Assembly (NCBI GenBank): GCA_031401035.1
Contig: JANNRA010000040.1
Location: forward strand, 1 to 19,465
Source: JANNRA01 sp031401035
Lineage (GTDB): Bacteria > Desulfobacterota > Binatia > HRBIN30 > CADEER01
DNA length: 19,465 nt
Reading direction: 5' to 3'
Made by a program: the position numbers and the translations under genes. Below, in pieces: positions 1 through 6,623 of the stretch; the first letter of the stretch is position 1, and every line of letters starts with the position of its first letter. The notes under the pieces are model-generated. The model did not search any database, had not been told where the DNA came from, and was given only the letters and a program-made list of their open reading frames with translations.

Positions 1-316
1 TGGGGTTGTCGGTGTCTTTGCCGCGGCCCCGGCTCTGGGGGACGGCGGGGGCTTGGGGGGCTGGGTCGCCCGCCCGCGGGGGTGGGGGGGCGGCTCGGGC
101 GCCCCCCCCCCCCCCCCCGGCGGGGCGGGGGGGCCGCCCTCCAGGAGCCTGCCCGATCCACGGTGGCGCACCAGCTGGACGCGGAGGCTCGGGCACCGCC
201 GTCGTCGGCAGCGACACCACATGATCCGATCCCGACGGCGCCGCCCTAGCTGTGGGCTGACGATGCGCTCACGGTGTCCATGATCTCGGGGTCCAGCCCC
301 GGTCGGACTCTCACGA
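1..316. other. No gene recognised; low-complexity then ordinary non-coding sequence
   Basis: No open frame here has a signal, a motif or a plausible ribosome-binding site. The first 135 bases are dominated by G and C runs. Short open frames on the plus strand translate to Arg/Pro/Gly-rich strings, as expected from composition alone. From about 140 onward the base composition is closer to the rest of the window but I see nothing identifiable. A 3' fragment of a gene lying further left cannot be excluded. Confidence 0.6.
37..133. repeat. G/C homopolymer tract with G-quadruplex potential
   Basis: Four G runs at 37-41, 47-51, 55-60 and 63-65 are separated by loops of 5, 3 and 2 bases, which fits the classical G-quadruplex pattern. 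More G runs follow (78-82, 84-90), then 17 consecutive C (102-118), then G runs at 122-125 and 127-133. Such sequence could form a quadruplex on one strand and an i-motif on the other. It lies at the very edge of the window, so a contig-end sequencing or assembly artefact is a serious alternative. Confidence 0.65.
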
Positions 317-361
317 ACCTTAAAACACAACGGCCCGGGGGATTGCTCCTCCGGGCCGTTG
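317..361 (-). terminator. Rho-independent terminator of the secreted-paralogue unit
   Basis: Bases 328-338 and 351-361 are perfect 11-base inverted arms, extendable by a few pairs around 339-341 and 348-350. Read on the minus strand, the hairpin is followed directly by TGTTTTAAGG, a short U-rich tract. It starts 22 bases beyond the stop codon at 384-386. No T tract follows the hairpin on the plus strand, so it acts on leftward transcription. Confidence 0.82.
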
Positions 362-383
362 CGTCAGGTGAGATCAGGATCGA

Positions 384-1793
384 TCAGGGCAGTGGGATCG
401 AGATGCGATCGCCCTGCGCGCGCGAACCCTGGAACTGCACGTTGGCGGCCGTCGTCTTGATGAACGGATTGCTGCACGTGCCCCCCGGACCGCAGTCGGC
501 ATCGGTGGCACACAGCTGAGTCAGGACCTGGGGCTTCGGATCTTCGCCCTGGGTGCCAATATCGGAACAGTTCCCTGCTCCCCAGTTCTCGCCGACCAGC
601 GCGAGGATGCTGCGGGCATCGTAGCCGTCGACGTCGGGTCCCGCGACCGAGCGCAGGCGCGACATGCCGGTCAGCGTTCCCTGGACCCCGGCGCTGAAGA
701 TCGAGAAGAGATTCCCCTCCTCACCCGGGCGGGTATCGATGTCCGACAGTTGCGTCTCCTTGTAGCAGTCGACCCGCGTCGAGGTGGAGAAGCGCTGCTC
801 GAACTCGTTGTAGACCAGGAACTGGATCGTCGCGCCCGGGGCGTTGCCGGTCTGCAACAGGTAGTCACGCTCGCAGGGGACAATGGTCAGGTCGGTGGTC
901 ACCGGGCTGGCCAGGCTGTCGTCGTGCGTGACGACGTTGGCGCCGTCGAAGAAATGATTGACCGTCAGCACGTTCGGGCAGCCGACGAAGCGGGCCGGAT
1001 CGACCGCCTCACTGAAGACGCCGTACTCGGCCTCGGGCCCACCGACGTTCAGCACGTTCGGGTTGCCGTCCTGCCGGCCCTCGATCGCCTTAATGCCGAT
1101 CGCATTGTACTTGCTGGCATCGACGTTATTCACGACCGTCGTGACGATGGTCGCCTCGCCCTTGAGGTCATTGCGCTCGGACGGCAGCTCCGTGGTCACG
1201 TCGACCTGGATGCAGAGCAGCTCGCCGGTGAAGGGAACCTCGAGGACCGGCGGAATGTTGCCCTCGTTGAACTGCGGCGGCGTGCCCTGGCCAGGCGTCG
1301 TGGCCAGCGGCAGCACCGAGAGGCCGTCATTGATCGACCACGAAATCGGCTGGCGCTTGGTCAGCGTCAGGCGGAAGTCGGTCTCCTGCCAGCCCGGCAC
1401 ACACAGACCACCGGCCGGGCAGACGTCACGGAAGTTGCCGTCCGTGCAGATCGTCGCCGGCGCGTTCGAGCAGTGGCTGTTGGTGTTGGTGTAGAAGCAG
1501 TGCACCTTGGTCAGAAACTCCGAGGTGTTGGTCAGCTGAATCAGCGTGTCGACGCCGGCGTCCTTGACCAGTTGGCACTCGGACGTCGACGCGCAGTCAA
1601 GGCCGGTCAGCGAGCAGGCGCCCGCGACGCAGGTGTCGAGATCGACCTTCAGCTTCGGATACAGCACGATCGCCGTCGACTCGTTGGTCGTCACACCAGT
1701 CGGGTCGATCGTGCGCGCATCGGCCGCACCAACGGTCAGCAGGACCGTGAACCCTGCGAGCGCCCCCCTCCAGAACCCCATCTTCGTGCTCAT
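384..1793 (-). CDS. Unidentified secreted Cys-rich protein, paralogue A (469 aa)
   Basis: I do not recognise the family. The ATG at 1793 is chosen because AAGGAG lies 7 bases upstream and a signal peptide follows at once (residues 1-26, cleavage after A-D-A). An in-frame extension to 1826 adds 11 residues but loses this spacing. The protein is a clear paralogue of the gene just upstream: shared blocks include LTKRQPISW versus LTKQQPTHW, NDLKGE versus NNLKGE, SKYNA, NHFFDG versus NHFVDG, and YNEFE versus VNEFE. Five cysteines align between the two (C99, C194, C272, C307, C343 here). Extra Cys-rich stretches occur at residues 55-73, about 108-131 and 428-440 and are absent from the paralogue. 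There is no transmembrane segment after the signal, so it is probably periplasmic or extracellular. Function unknown. Confidence 0.88.
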   Translation of the reverse strand: MSTKMGFWRGALAGFTVLLTVGAADARTIDPTGVTTNESTAIVLYPKLKVDLDTCVAGACSLTGLDCASTSECQLVKDAGVDTLIQLTNTSEFLTKVHCFYTNTNSHCSNAPATICTDGNFRDVCPAGGLCVPGWQETDFRLTLTKRQPISWSINDGLSVLPLATTPGQGTPPQFNEGNIPPVLEVPFTGELLCIQVDVTTELPSERNDLKGEATIVTTVVNNVDASKYNAIGIKAIEGRQDGNPNVLNVGGPEAEYGVFSEAVDPARFVGCPNVLTVNHFFDGANVVTHDDSLASPVTTDLTIVPCERDYLLQTGNAPGATIQFLVYNEFEQRFSTSTRVDCYKETQLSDIDTRPGEEGNLFSIFSAGVQGTLTGMSRLRSVAGPDVDGYDARSILALVGENWGAGNCSDIGTQGEDPKPQVLTQLCATDADCGPGGTCSNPFIKTTAANVQFQGSRAQGDRISIPLP

Positions 1794-1800
1794 CGTTAGT

Positions 1801-1806
1801 CTCCTT
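1801..1806 (-). promoter_or_regulatory. Ribosome-binding site of paralogue A
   Basis: AAGGAG on the minus strand, 7 bases before the ATG at 1793. It decides the start. The sequence GAAAGGAGAC or a near match stands at the same distance before both paralogues, so the leader was probably duplicated with the gene. Confidence 0.75.
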
Positions 1807-1845
1807 TCCTCACCCGTGGAGAACACCGTTGCTCGCCGATCCCGC

Positions 1846-3060
1846 TCAGAAGCTCTGCGGGATGGTGATGGTGTCCACCACCGGCCCGCCCGGCAGATCT
1901 ACGGTCGCGTCGTAACGGTTACCGTTCTGCTGCAGATTCCAGGCAGCGCGTCCGGCCACCCCGTTGTCGTTGTAGTGGATTTCCTCGGCGATGCCGATGA
2001 CGCCGCCGTCGAGATCGACCGGGCTGATGCGCGTGAAGGCCGCGCCGCTGCCGAGGACGCCAATCGCGAAGACGCTGTTCTTGTCGCAGAAGCCCTCGTC
2101 TATATCGAGGCACTGCTCGTCCTTGGTGCACGAGGAGCCGTTGCCGCTGCAGGCGCCCGTCGGGGCGTCGATATCAGCGAGGCGCGTCGTCTCGTAGCAC
2201 TCGACCGTGGTGCTGGCCGAAAAGACGTTCTCGAATTCGTTGACGATGGCGAACTGGACCGTGACCTCGGAGGGAACCTGATTCTCGAAGTCCTGCGAGC
2301 AGGGCACCAGGGTCAGGTAGGTGCGGATCGGGCACTCGCCGTCCGTGCATGCATCCGGGTTCAGGCCCTGAATGATCGAGGGTTGCCCGTCGACGAAGTG
2401 ATTCAGGTACAACTGATTCGCGCAGGCATTGTACTCGCCGTCGTTGATCGGCGTGTTGTTGAGCAGGAGCTGGTTGGTAGGTTCATCGCCGGCAAGGTCC
2501 GGATTGGCGAGGATGGCGACCGCGTTGTACTTGCTGACGTCGCCGTCACCGGCGCGGATCACGCCCTCACCCTTGAGGTTATTGCCGCCGAACGGCGTCC
2601 CCGAGGCGTCGATCTGGACGCACTTCAGCTCGCCCTGGAAGCCCGGCGGAACCGGCGGAATGGCGCCCGGATCGATACCGGAGCCGTCCTGGCCGGAGGG
2701 AATGTTGTCGGACGGGTTGACCGGACGGCCCTGGCTGGCGACCCAGTGCGTGGGCTGCTGCTTGGTCAGCCAGATCGTGAAGTCGGTGACCTGCCAGAGC
2801 GGGTTGCCGAAGGCGTCAGGTGCGCCGTTCACATAGAAACAGTGCGCGTGCACCATGTTGTTGCTGGTGTTCGAGATGGCGATGATGGTGTCGCGTCCGT
2901 CCAGGCCGGAATCGACGACAGTGTTGCCGTCGTACACGACCTTCGGGAACACCAGCACCGATCCGCTGACGTCGGTCGAAACCTCCGCCTGCGTCACCGA
3001 GGCCAACGCCAAGACGCTCACCAGCCCCCACACACAGCGCATCCCCAGTGCCTTGCTCAT
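1846..3060 (-). CDS. Unidentified secreted Cys-rich protein, paralogue B (404 aa)
   Basis: First gene of the two-gene minus-strand unit; its stop lies 52 bases before the start of paralogue A. The ATG at 3060 is preferred over the adjacent GTG at 3063 because AAGGAG then sits 7 bases away, exactly as in paralogue A. Residues 1-25 form a signal peptide ending V-T-Q-A. Five cysteines match paralogue A (C74, C147, C213, C254, C288). Two Cys-rich inserts are specific to this copy: a short CTDGEC at 238-243 and C304/C311/C317/C325. The C-terminal part (about 330-404) is rich in short hydrophobic, beta-like stretches and ends in PQSF. The family is not recognised and no catalytic motif is visible. 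Probably secreted or periplasmic, with disulfides. Confidence 0.88.
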   Translation of the reverse strand: MSKALGMRCVWGLVSVLALASVTQAEVSTDVSGSVLVFPKVVYDGNTVVDSGLDGRDTIIAISNTSNNMVHAHCFYVNGAPDAFGNPLWQVTDFTIWLTKQQPTHWVASQGRPVNPSDNIPSGQDGSGIDPGAIPPVPPGFQGELKCVQIDASGTPFGGNNLKGEGVIRAGDGDVSKYNAVAILANPDLAGDEPTNQLLLNNTPINDGEYNACANQLYLNHFVDGQPSIIQGLNPDACTDGECPIRTYLTLVPCSQDFENQVPSEVTVQFAIVNEFENVFSASTTVECYETTRLADIDAPTGACSGNGSSCTKDEQCLDIDEGFCDKNSVFAIGVLGSGAAFTRISPVDLDGGVIGIAEEIHYNDNGVAGRAAWNLQQNGNRYDATVDLPGGPVVDTITIPQSF

Positions 3061-3067
3061 CACCCGT

Positions 3068-3073
3068 CTCCTT
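3068..3073 (-). promoter_or_regulatory. Ribosome-binding site of paralogue B
   Basis: AAGGAG on the minus strand with 7 bases to the ATG at 3060 and only 4 to the GTG at 3063. This favours the ATG start and matches the spacing before paralogue A. Confidence 0.7.
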
Positions 3074-3196
3074 TCGCGGCCGGGGAGTCTGGTTGCTCCC
3101 GTAAACCGCCAATCAACCGTGTTCGACTATGGTACGTGCCGTCAATCGCGCAAACAGACAACCCAGCTCTTAGCTAGGCTGGAAGAAAGCTGCCTC

Positions 3197-3225
3197 CTGT
3201 TACGCGAACACCCTTTTGTTGTCAA
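3197..3225 (-). promoter_or_regulatory. Candidate sigma70-type promoter for the secreted paralogues
   Basis: Minus strand TTGACA (3220-3225, perfect -35 consensus) is followed after 17 bases by TAACAG (3197-3202), a partial match to the -10 consensus. Transcription would start near 3190, giving a leader of about 130 bases before the ATG at 3060. The region is locally less GC-rich than its surroundings. The -10 match is only three of six, so this is a suggestion. Confidence 0.42.
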
Positions 3226-3431
3226 GCGGAAAAGGGGGGTGCTTGTTGCAAATGGGAGGGCGTCCGACGAGATCGGCTTTTGGTGGAGCGAGGGGCCGCG
3301 GCGGAGTGCGCTTCCTTGACCCCCGTCGGGAGGGTCTGGTAATTCGACCCATCTGTTTTCTCGGTCTATCCGCTTCGCGAGCCGAATAAACCGGACGCGT
3401 CGCAGTCAGTGCCCCAGCGGAGGTTCGTTAA

Positions 3432-4778
3432 ATGATGGTGCGTGCAGGTGTCGTGGTTGGAATTGGGATGCTGGCCTTCGGGCTGGCCGGATGTTCGATG
3501 TTCGACGGCGGGACATCGACGGCGGGGAAGAAGCAGGCGGCCGCGGTGGTGAATGCTGCGGCGCCCATGACCTACGTGGCCGCCGACAACGGGCTGCCGT
3601 CGGGTCGTATATGGAAGTCGCAGATGGCCCTCGGCGACGTCAATGCCGACGGATTCGACGACATCGGGGTCATCTCGCGTCTGGCCGACGGCCCGTGGAT
3701 CTTCGTCGGGGACGGCAAGGGCAACTGGCGCGAGTTCGCCAACGGCCTGCCGCGTGAGCCCTTCTGCGGCGGCGGCATGGATTTCATGGACGTGAACAAG
3801 GACGGCATCATGGATGCCGCCATCGCCGACCACTGCAAGGGCGTCTTCGTCTTTCTCGGCGACGGCCAGGGCAACTGGCGCACGGCCTCGTCGGGACTGC
3901 CGACGATCGGCTCCGAGGACGTCACCCTGGGCGACTTCAACAATGATGGCTGCACCGACCTGGCATCCGTGGCCGCGGCCGAGGAGGGCGTGCGCGCCTT
4001 CCTCGGCAACTGCAAGGGCGTCTGGAAGGAGAGCTCCAAGGGCCTGGCGCTGACCGAGTGGGGTAACGCGATCGAACTGCGCGACGTCAATGCCGACGGC
4101 AATCTGGACATCGCGGCCGCCTACTCGGGCGGTCCGCGCGTCTGGCATGGCGACGGCAAGGGCAACTGGACCGAGGCCTCGCAGGGACTGCCGGCTCCAG
4201 AAATCCACGGGCTCTACTGGGGGCTGTCGGTCGGCGACGTCAACGGCGACGGCAAGCTCGATCTCGCCTCGGGATCGCAGATGCCGCCGCTGCCCGAGGG
4301 CTGCGGCGCGCCGGGCGCCCCGGTGTGCGCCGGCGGCGGCGTCGAGGTCTTCCTGCAGCGGGCCGACGGCTCGTGGGAGTTCGCCAATCAGGGCCTGCTG
4401 CCGATGAACGCGCTCGGCGTGTCGATCGGCGACCTCACCAAGGACGGCAAGGCCGATGTGGTCGTCGTCGGCAAGCGCGCCCTGGACGAGATCGGCGGCG
4501 TCTACGGTGTCTTCGTCTACATGGGCGATGGCACCGGCAAGTGGACGCCGGTGGCGCCGACCGGCCTGCCGCAGAACGGCAAGGAGCGCAGCTGGGGCGT
4601 CGGCACCGGCGACATCGACAACGACGGCATGCTCGACATCGCGGTCGCATTCGGAGACGTCGTCTCGCCGTCCTGGCGATCGGGCAAGAAGGACGCGCCG
4701 GCCGACGGCGCCGCCAAGGCGCCCGCCCAGCGCGGCAAGTTCGGCTCGATCGGCGTCTGGCGCGGTCAACCGCAGTAA
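3432..4778 (+). CDS. VCBS/FG-GAP repeat lipoprotein, predicted seven-bladed beta-propeller (448 aa)
   Basis: The N-terminus is a lipoprotein signal with lipobox L-A-G-C (C21). Ser at +2 suggests outer-membrane sorting under the enterobacterial rule. Seven calcium-loop motifs of the form D-x-N-x-DG-x-x-D begin near residues 69, 120, 168, 218, 269, 334 and 394, about 50-60 residues apart. Most are followed by a strand and a G-D-G-x-G-N-W...GLP turn. This is the FG-GAP/VCBS pattern, in integrin-like propellers that bind calcium and mediate adhesion or ligand binding. The first GLP element (residues 54-56) precedes blade one, and the last GVWRG strand lacks its own, so the ends probably close the ring. 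Start ATG at 3432 (a second ATG follows at once) with GGAGG about 8 bases upstream. Ligand unknown. Confidence 0.9.
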   Translation: MMVRAGVVVGIGMLAFGLAGCSMFDGGTSTAGKKQAAAVVNAAAPMTYVAADNGLPSGRIWKSQMALGDVNADGFDDIGVISRLADGPWIFVGDGKGNWREFANGLPREPFCGGGMDFMDVNKDGIMDAAIADHCKGVFVFLGDGQGNWRTASSGLPTIGSEDVTLGDFNNDGCTDLASVAAAEEGVRAFLGNCKGVWKESSKGLALTEWGNAIELRDVNADGNLDIAAAYSGGPRVWHGDGKGNWTEASQGLPAPEIHGLYWGLSVGDVNGDGKLDLASGSQMPPLPEGCGAPGAPVCAGGGVEVFLQRADGSWEFANQGLLPMNALGVSIGDLTKDGKADVVVVGKRALDEIGGVYGVFVYMGDGTGKWTPVAPTGLPQNGKERSWGVGTGDIDNDGMLDIAVAFGDVVSPSWRSGKKDAPADGAAKAPAQRGKFGSIGVWRGQPQ

Positions 4779-4794
4779 GCGCCGCGTGACTCCC

Positions 4795-4825
4795 GCGGAC
4801 CGCGCGCCCGGCGCGCGCGGTCCGC
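4795..4825 (+). terminator. Strong GC hairpin after the propeller gene
   Basis: Perfect 13-base arms (4795-4807 and 4813-4825) enclose a 5-base loop, starting 16 bases after the TAA stop. No T tract follows, so it is not a standard intrinsic terminator. It may still slow polymerase, protect the 3' end of the mRNA, or lower expression of the ABC genes downstream. Confidence 0.45.
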
Positions 4826-4883
4826 GCCCGCGCCGCCCCGGGGCCGCGTTGATTCCCGCTCGGACGGCGACCATGATGCCGCC

Positions 4884-6623
4884 GTGACGCGGCTGCTCGG
4901 CTATCTGCGACGCTACCGGTCGCGCTACGCGCTCGGCGGCGCCTCACTGCTCCTCACCGCCTCGCTGGCGATGGCGGTGCCGTACCTGCTCAAGACCGCC
5001 ATCGACGCGATCCAGCGCGGCGAGCCATACACGGTCGCCGCGCGCCTGGCGGCGGTCATCGTCGCCGTCGCGCTGGTCCAGGGCGTCGTCCGCACGGTCT
5101 CTCGTGCGGTGATCTTCAACGTCGGTCGCGACGTCGAACGCGACCTGCGCGGCGACCTCTTCGCCCGCCTGCAGGCGCTGCCGGTGTCCTACTATCAGGT
5201 CCAGCAGACCGGCGACCTCATGTCACGCCTGATCAACGACGTCACCGCCATCCGCATGCTGCTCGGCGTCGGCGTCCTCAATCTGGTCAACACGCCGATC
5301 TACTACGCCTTCGGCGTCACCCTCATGCTGACGCTCGATGCGCGGCTGACGCTGTTGTCGCTGCTGCCGTTCCCCATCCTCCTCTTTGCGGTGAAGCGCG
5401 TCAGCCGCCGCCTCATGGAGCAGACGCTGCGCGTCCAGGAAGGCCTGGCAACCCTGAGCAGCGCGGTGCAGGAGAACATCAGCGGCATGCACGTCGTCAA
5501 AGCGTACGACGCCGAGACCGTCGCCGCCGAGCGCTTCGCCGGCCTCAACGAGGCGTTCAGCCGCCAGAGCGTCGAATTGGCGAAGGTGCGCGGACGCCTG
5601 ATGCCGTTGATGAAGCTCGCCTCGGGCGTCGGCACCCTGGTCGTGCTGTGGTACGGCGGCTTGCGGGTGATCAGCGGCGCCATGAGCATCGGCGACCTGG
5701 TCGCGTTCATCGGCTACCTCAACCTGCTGGCGTGGCCGACCATGGCCCTCGGCTGGATGCTGTCGATCGTGCAGCGCGGCCGCGCCGCGTTGCAGCGCCT
5801 CGAACACATCTTCGCTGCGGCGCCGGCGATCGCCGACGCGCCGGACGCAACGCCGCTGCCGGCGGTGCGCGGTAGCGTCGAGTTCCGCGACGTCTGCTTC
5901 GCCTATCCCAGTCGCGACAACGGCCACGCGGTGCTCTCGGGGGTGTCGTTCACCCTCGCGCCGGGGCAGAAGCTGGGCATCGTCGGCCGCACCGGCGCCG
6001 GCAAGAGCGCCCTCGTCGGTCTGCTGCCGCGTCTGTTCGACGTCAGCGACGGCGCCGTCCTGCTCGACGGCCGCGACGTGCGGACGCTGCCGCTGGCGCA
6101 GTTGCGCCGCGCCATCGGCGTCGTGCCGCAGGATCCGTTCCTGTTCTCGCGGCGCATCCGCGACAACATCGCCTTCGCGCTCGACGCACCCGACGAGGCG
6201 ACGGTGCGGCGCGCCGCCGAGGTGGCGGGCGTTGCCGCCGACATCGAGGCCTTTCCGCATGGCTACGACACGGTCGTCGGCGAACGCGGCCTGACCCTGT
6301 CGGGCGGCCAGAAGCAGCGTCTCACCCTGGCCCGCGCTATCGCTGCCGCGCCGCGCGTGCTGGTGCTCGACGACGCGCTGTCGAGCGTCGACACGCGTAC
6401 CGAACACACCATCCTGCGCGGACTGCGCGAGGTGATGGCCGGATGCACGAGCATCGTCATCGCGCACCGCGTGTCAACGGTGATGGACGCCGACCGCATC
6501 GCGGTGATCGACGAGGGCCGCATCGTCGAACTCGGCGACCACGCCGCGCTGCTGGCGGGCGACGGCCTGTACGCCGAGCTGTATCGACAGCAGCAGCTCG
6601 AAGACGAGCTCGAGGCGCTGTGA
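4884..6623 (+). CDS. ABC exporter half-transporter, degenerate-site subunit (579 aa)
   Basis: This is a type IV (exporter) ABC half-transporter: transmembrane domain about residues 1-310 with roughly six hydrophobic segments, then a nucleotide-binding domain. Walker A GRTGAGKS is at 368-375, Q-loop Gln 416, signature LSGGQ at 472-476, Walker B at 492-496 and H-loop His 528. The residue after the Walker B Asp, normally the catalytic Glu, is Asp 497. This is typical of one half of heterodimeric exporters such as TM287/288, BmrCD or MdlAB. The GTG at 4884 is the start: the two ATGs just upstream (4873, 4876) are out of frame, and the product begins directly with the pre-TM1 helix. No good Shine-Dalgarno is seen. 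The gene overlaps the next by GTGA. Substrate cannot be read from sequence; drug, lipid and peptide are all possible. Confidence 0.93.
   Translation: MTRLLGYLRRYRSRYALGGASLLLTASLAMAVPYLLKTAIDAIQRGEPYTVAARLAAVIVAVALVQGVVRTVSRAVIFNVGRDVERDLRGDLFARLQALPVSYYQVQQTGDLMSRLINDVTAIRMLLGVGVLNLVNTPIYYAFGVTLMLTLDARLTLLSLLPFPILLFAVKRVSRRLMEQTLRVQEGLATLSSAVQENISGMHVVKAYDAETVAAERFAGLNEAFSRQSVELAKVRGRLMPLMKLASGVGTLVVLWYGGLRVISGAMSIGDLVAFIGYLNLLAWPTMALGWMLSIVQRGRAALQRLEHIFAAAPAIADAPDATPLPAVRGSVEFRDVCFAYPSRDNGHAVLSGVSFTLAPGQKLGIVGRTGAGKSALVGLLPRLFDVSDGAVLLDGRDVRTLPLAQLRRAIGVVPQDPFLFSRRIRDNIAFALDAPDEATVRRAAEVAGVAADIEAFPHGYDTVVGERGLTLSGGQKQRLTLARAIAAAPRVLVLDDALSSVDTRTEHTILRGLREVMAGCTSIVIAHRVSTVMDADRIAVIDEGRIVELGDHAALLAGDGLYAELYRQQQLEDELEAL

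Larger units (their letters stand above)
3061..3431. other. 371-base divergent intergenic region
   Basis: The gap separates the leftward secreted paralogues from the rightward propeller lipoprotein, so it should carry promoters for both directions. A good leftward promoter candidate lies at 3197-3225. Rightward, TTGACC at 3316-3321 with TAATTC at 3340-3345 (18-base spacer) is a weak candidate only. The rightward gene has a GGAGG ribosome-binding site about 8 bases before its ATG. An imperfect inverted repeat with CACCC-TTTT and AAAA-GGGGTG arms overlaps the leftward -35 region (about 3208-3241) and could be an operator. No small ORF or RNA is evident. Confidence 0.5.

Noticed and set aside
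6..519. Short plus-strand open frames at the left edge
   Set aside because: Low-complexity Pro/Gly/Arg translations or antisense to paralogue A and its terminator; no initiation signal.
1546..3177. Plus-strand open frame of 543 codons
   Set aside because: Antisense to both secreted paralogues, which have signal peptides, ribosome-binding sites and mutual homology; the opposite frame has none of these.
3366..4874. Minus-strand open frame of 502 codons
   Set aside because: Antisense to the propeller gene; its apparent repeats are only the reverse reading of the calcium-loop repeats.
5223..6467. Minus-strand open frame opposite the first ABC gene
   Set aside because: Arg/Ala/Gln/His-rich, no domain, and the opposite strand carries a complete ABC protein with all motifs.
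6443..6619. N-terminal extension of the second ABC subunit
   Set aside because: The extra 59 residues are Arg-rich, overlap the upstream ABC ATPase domain in another frame, and are not part of the family; GTG at 6620 couples to the upstream stop.
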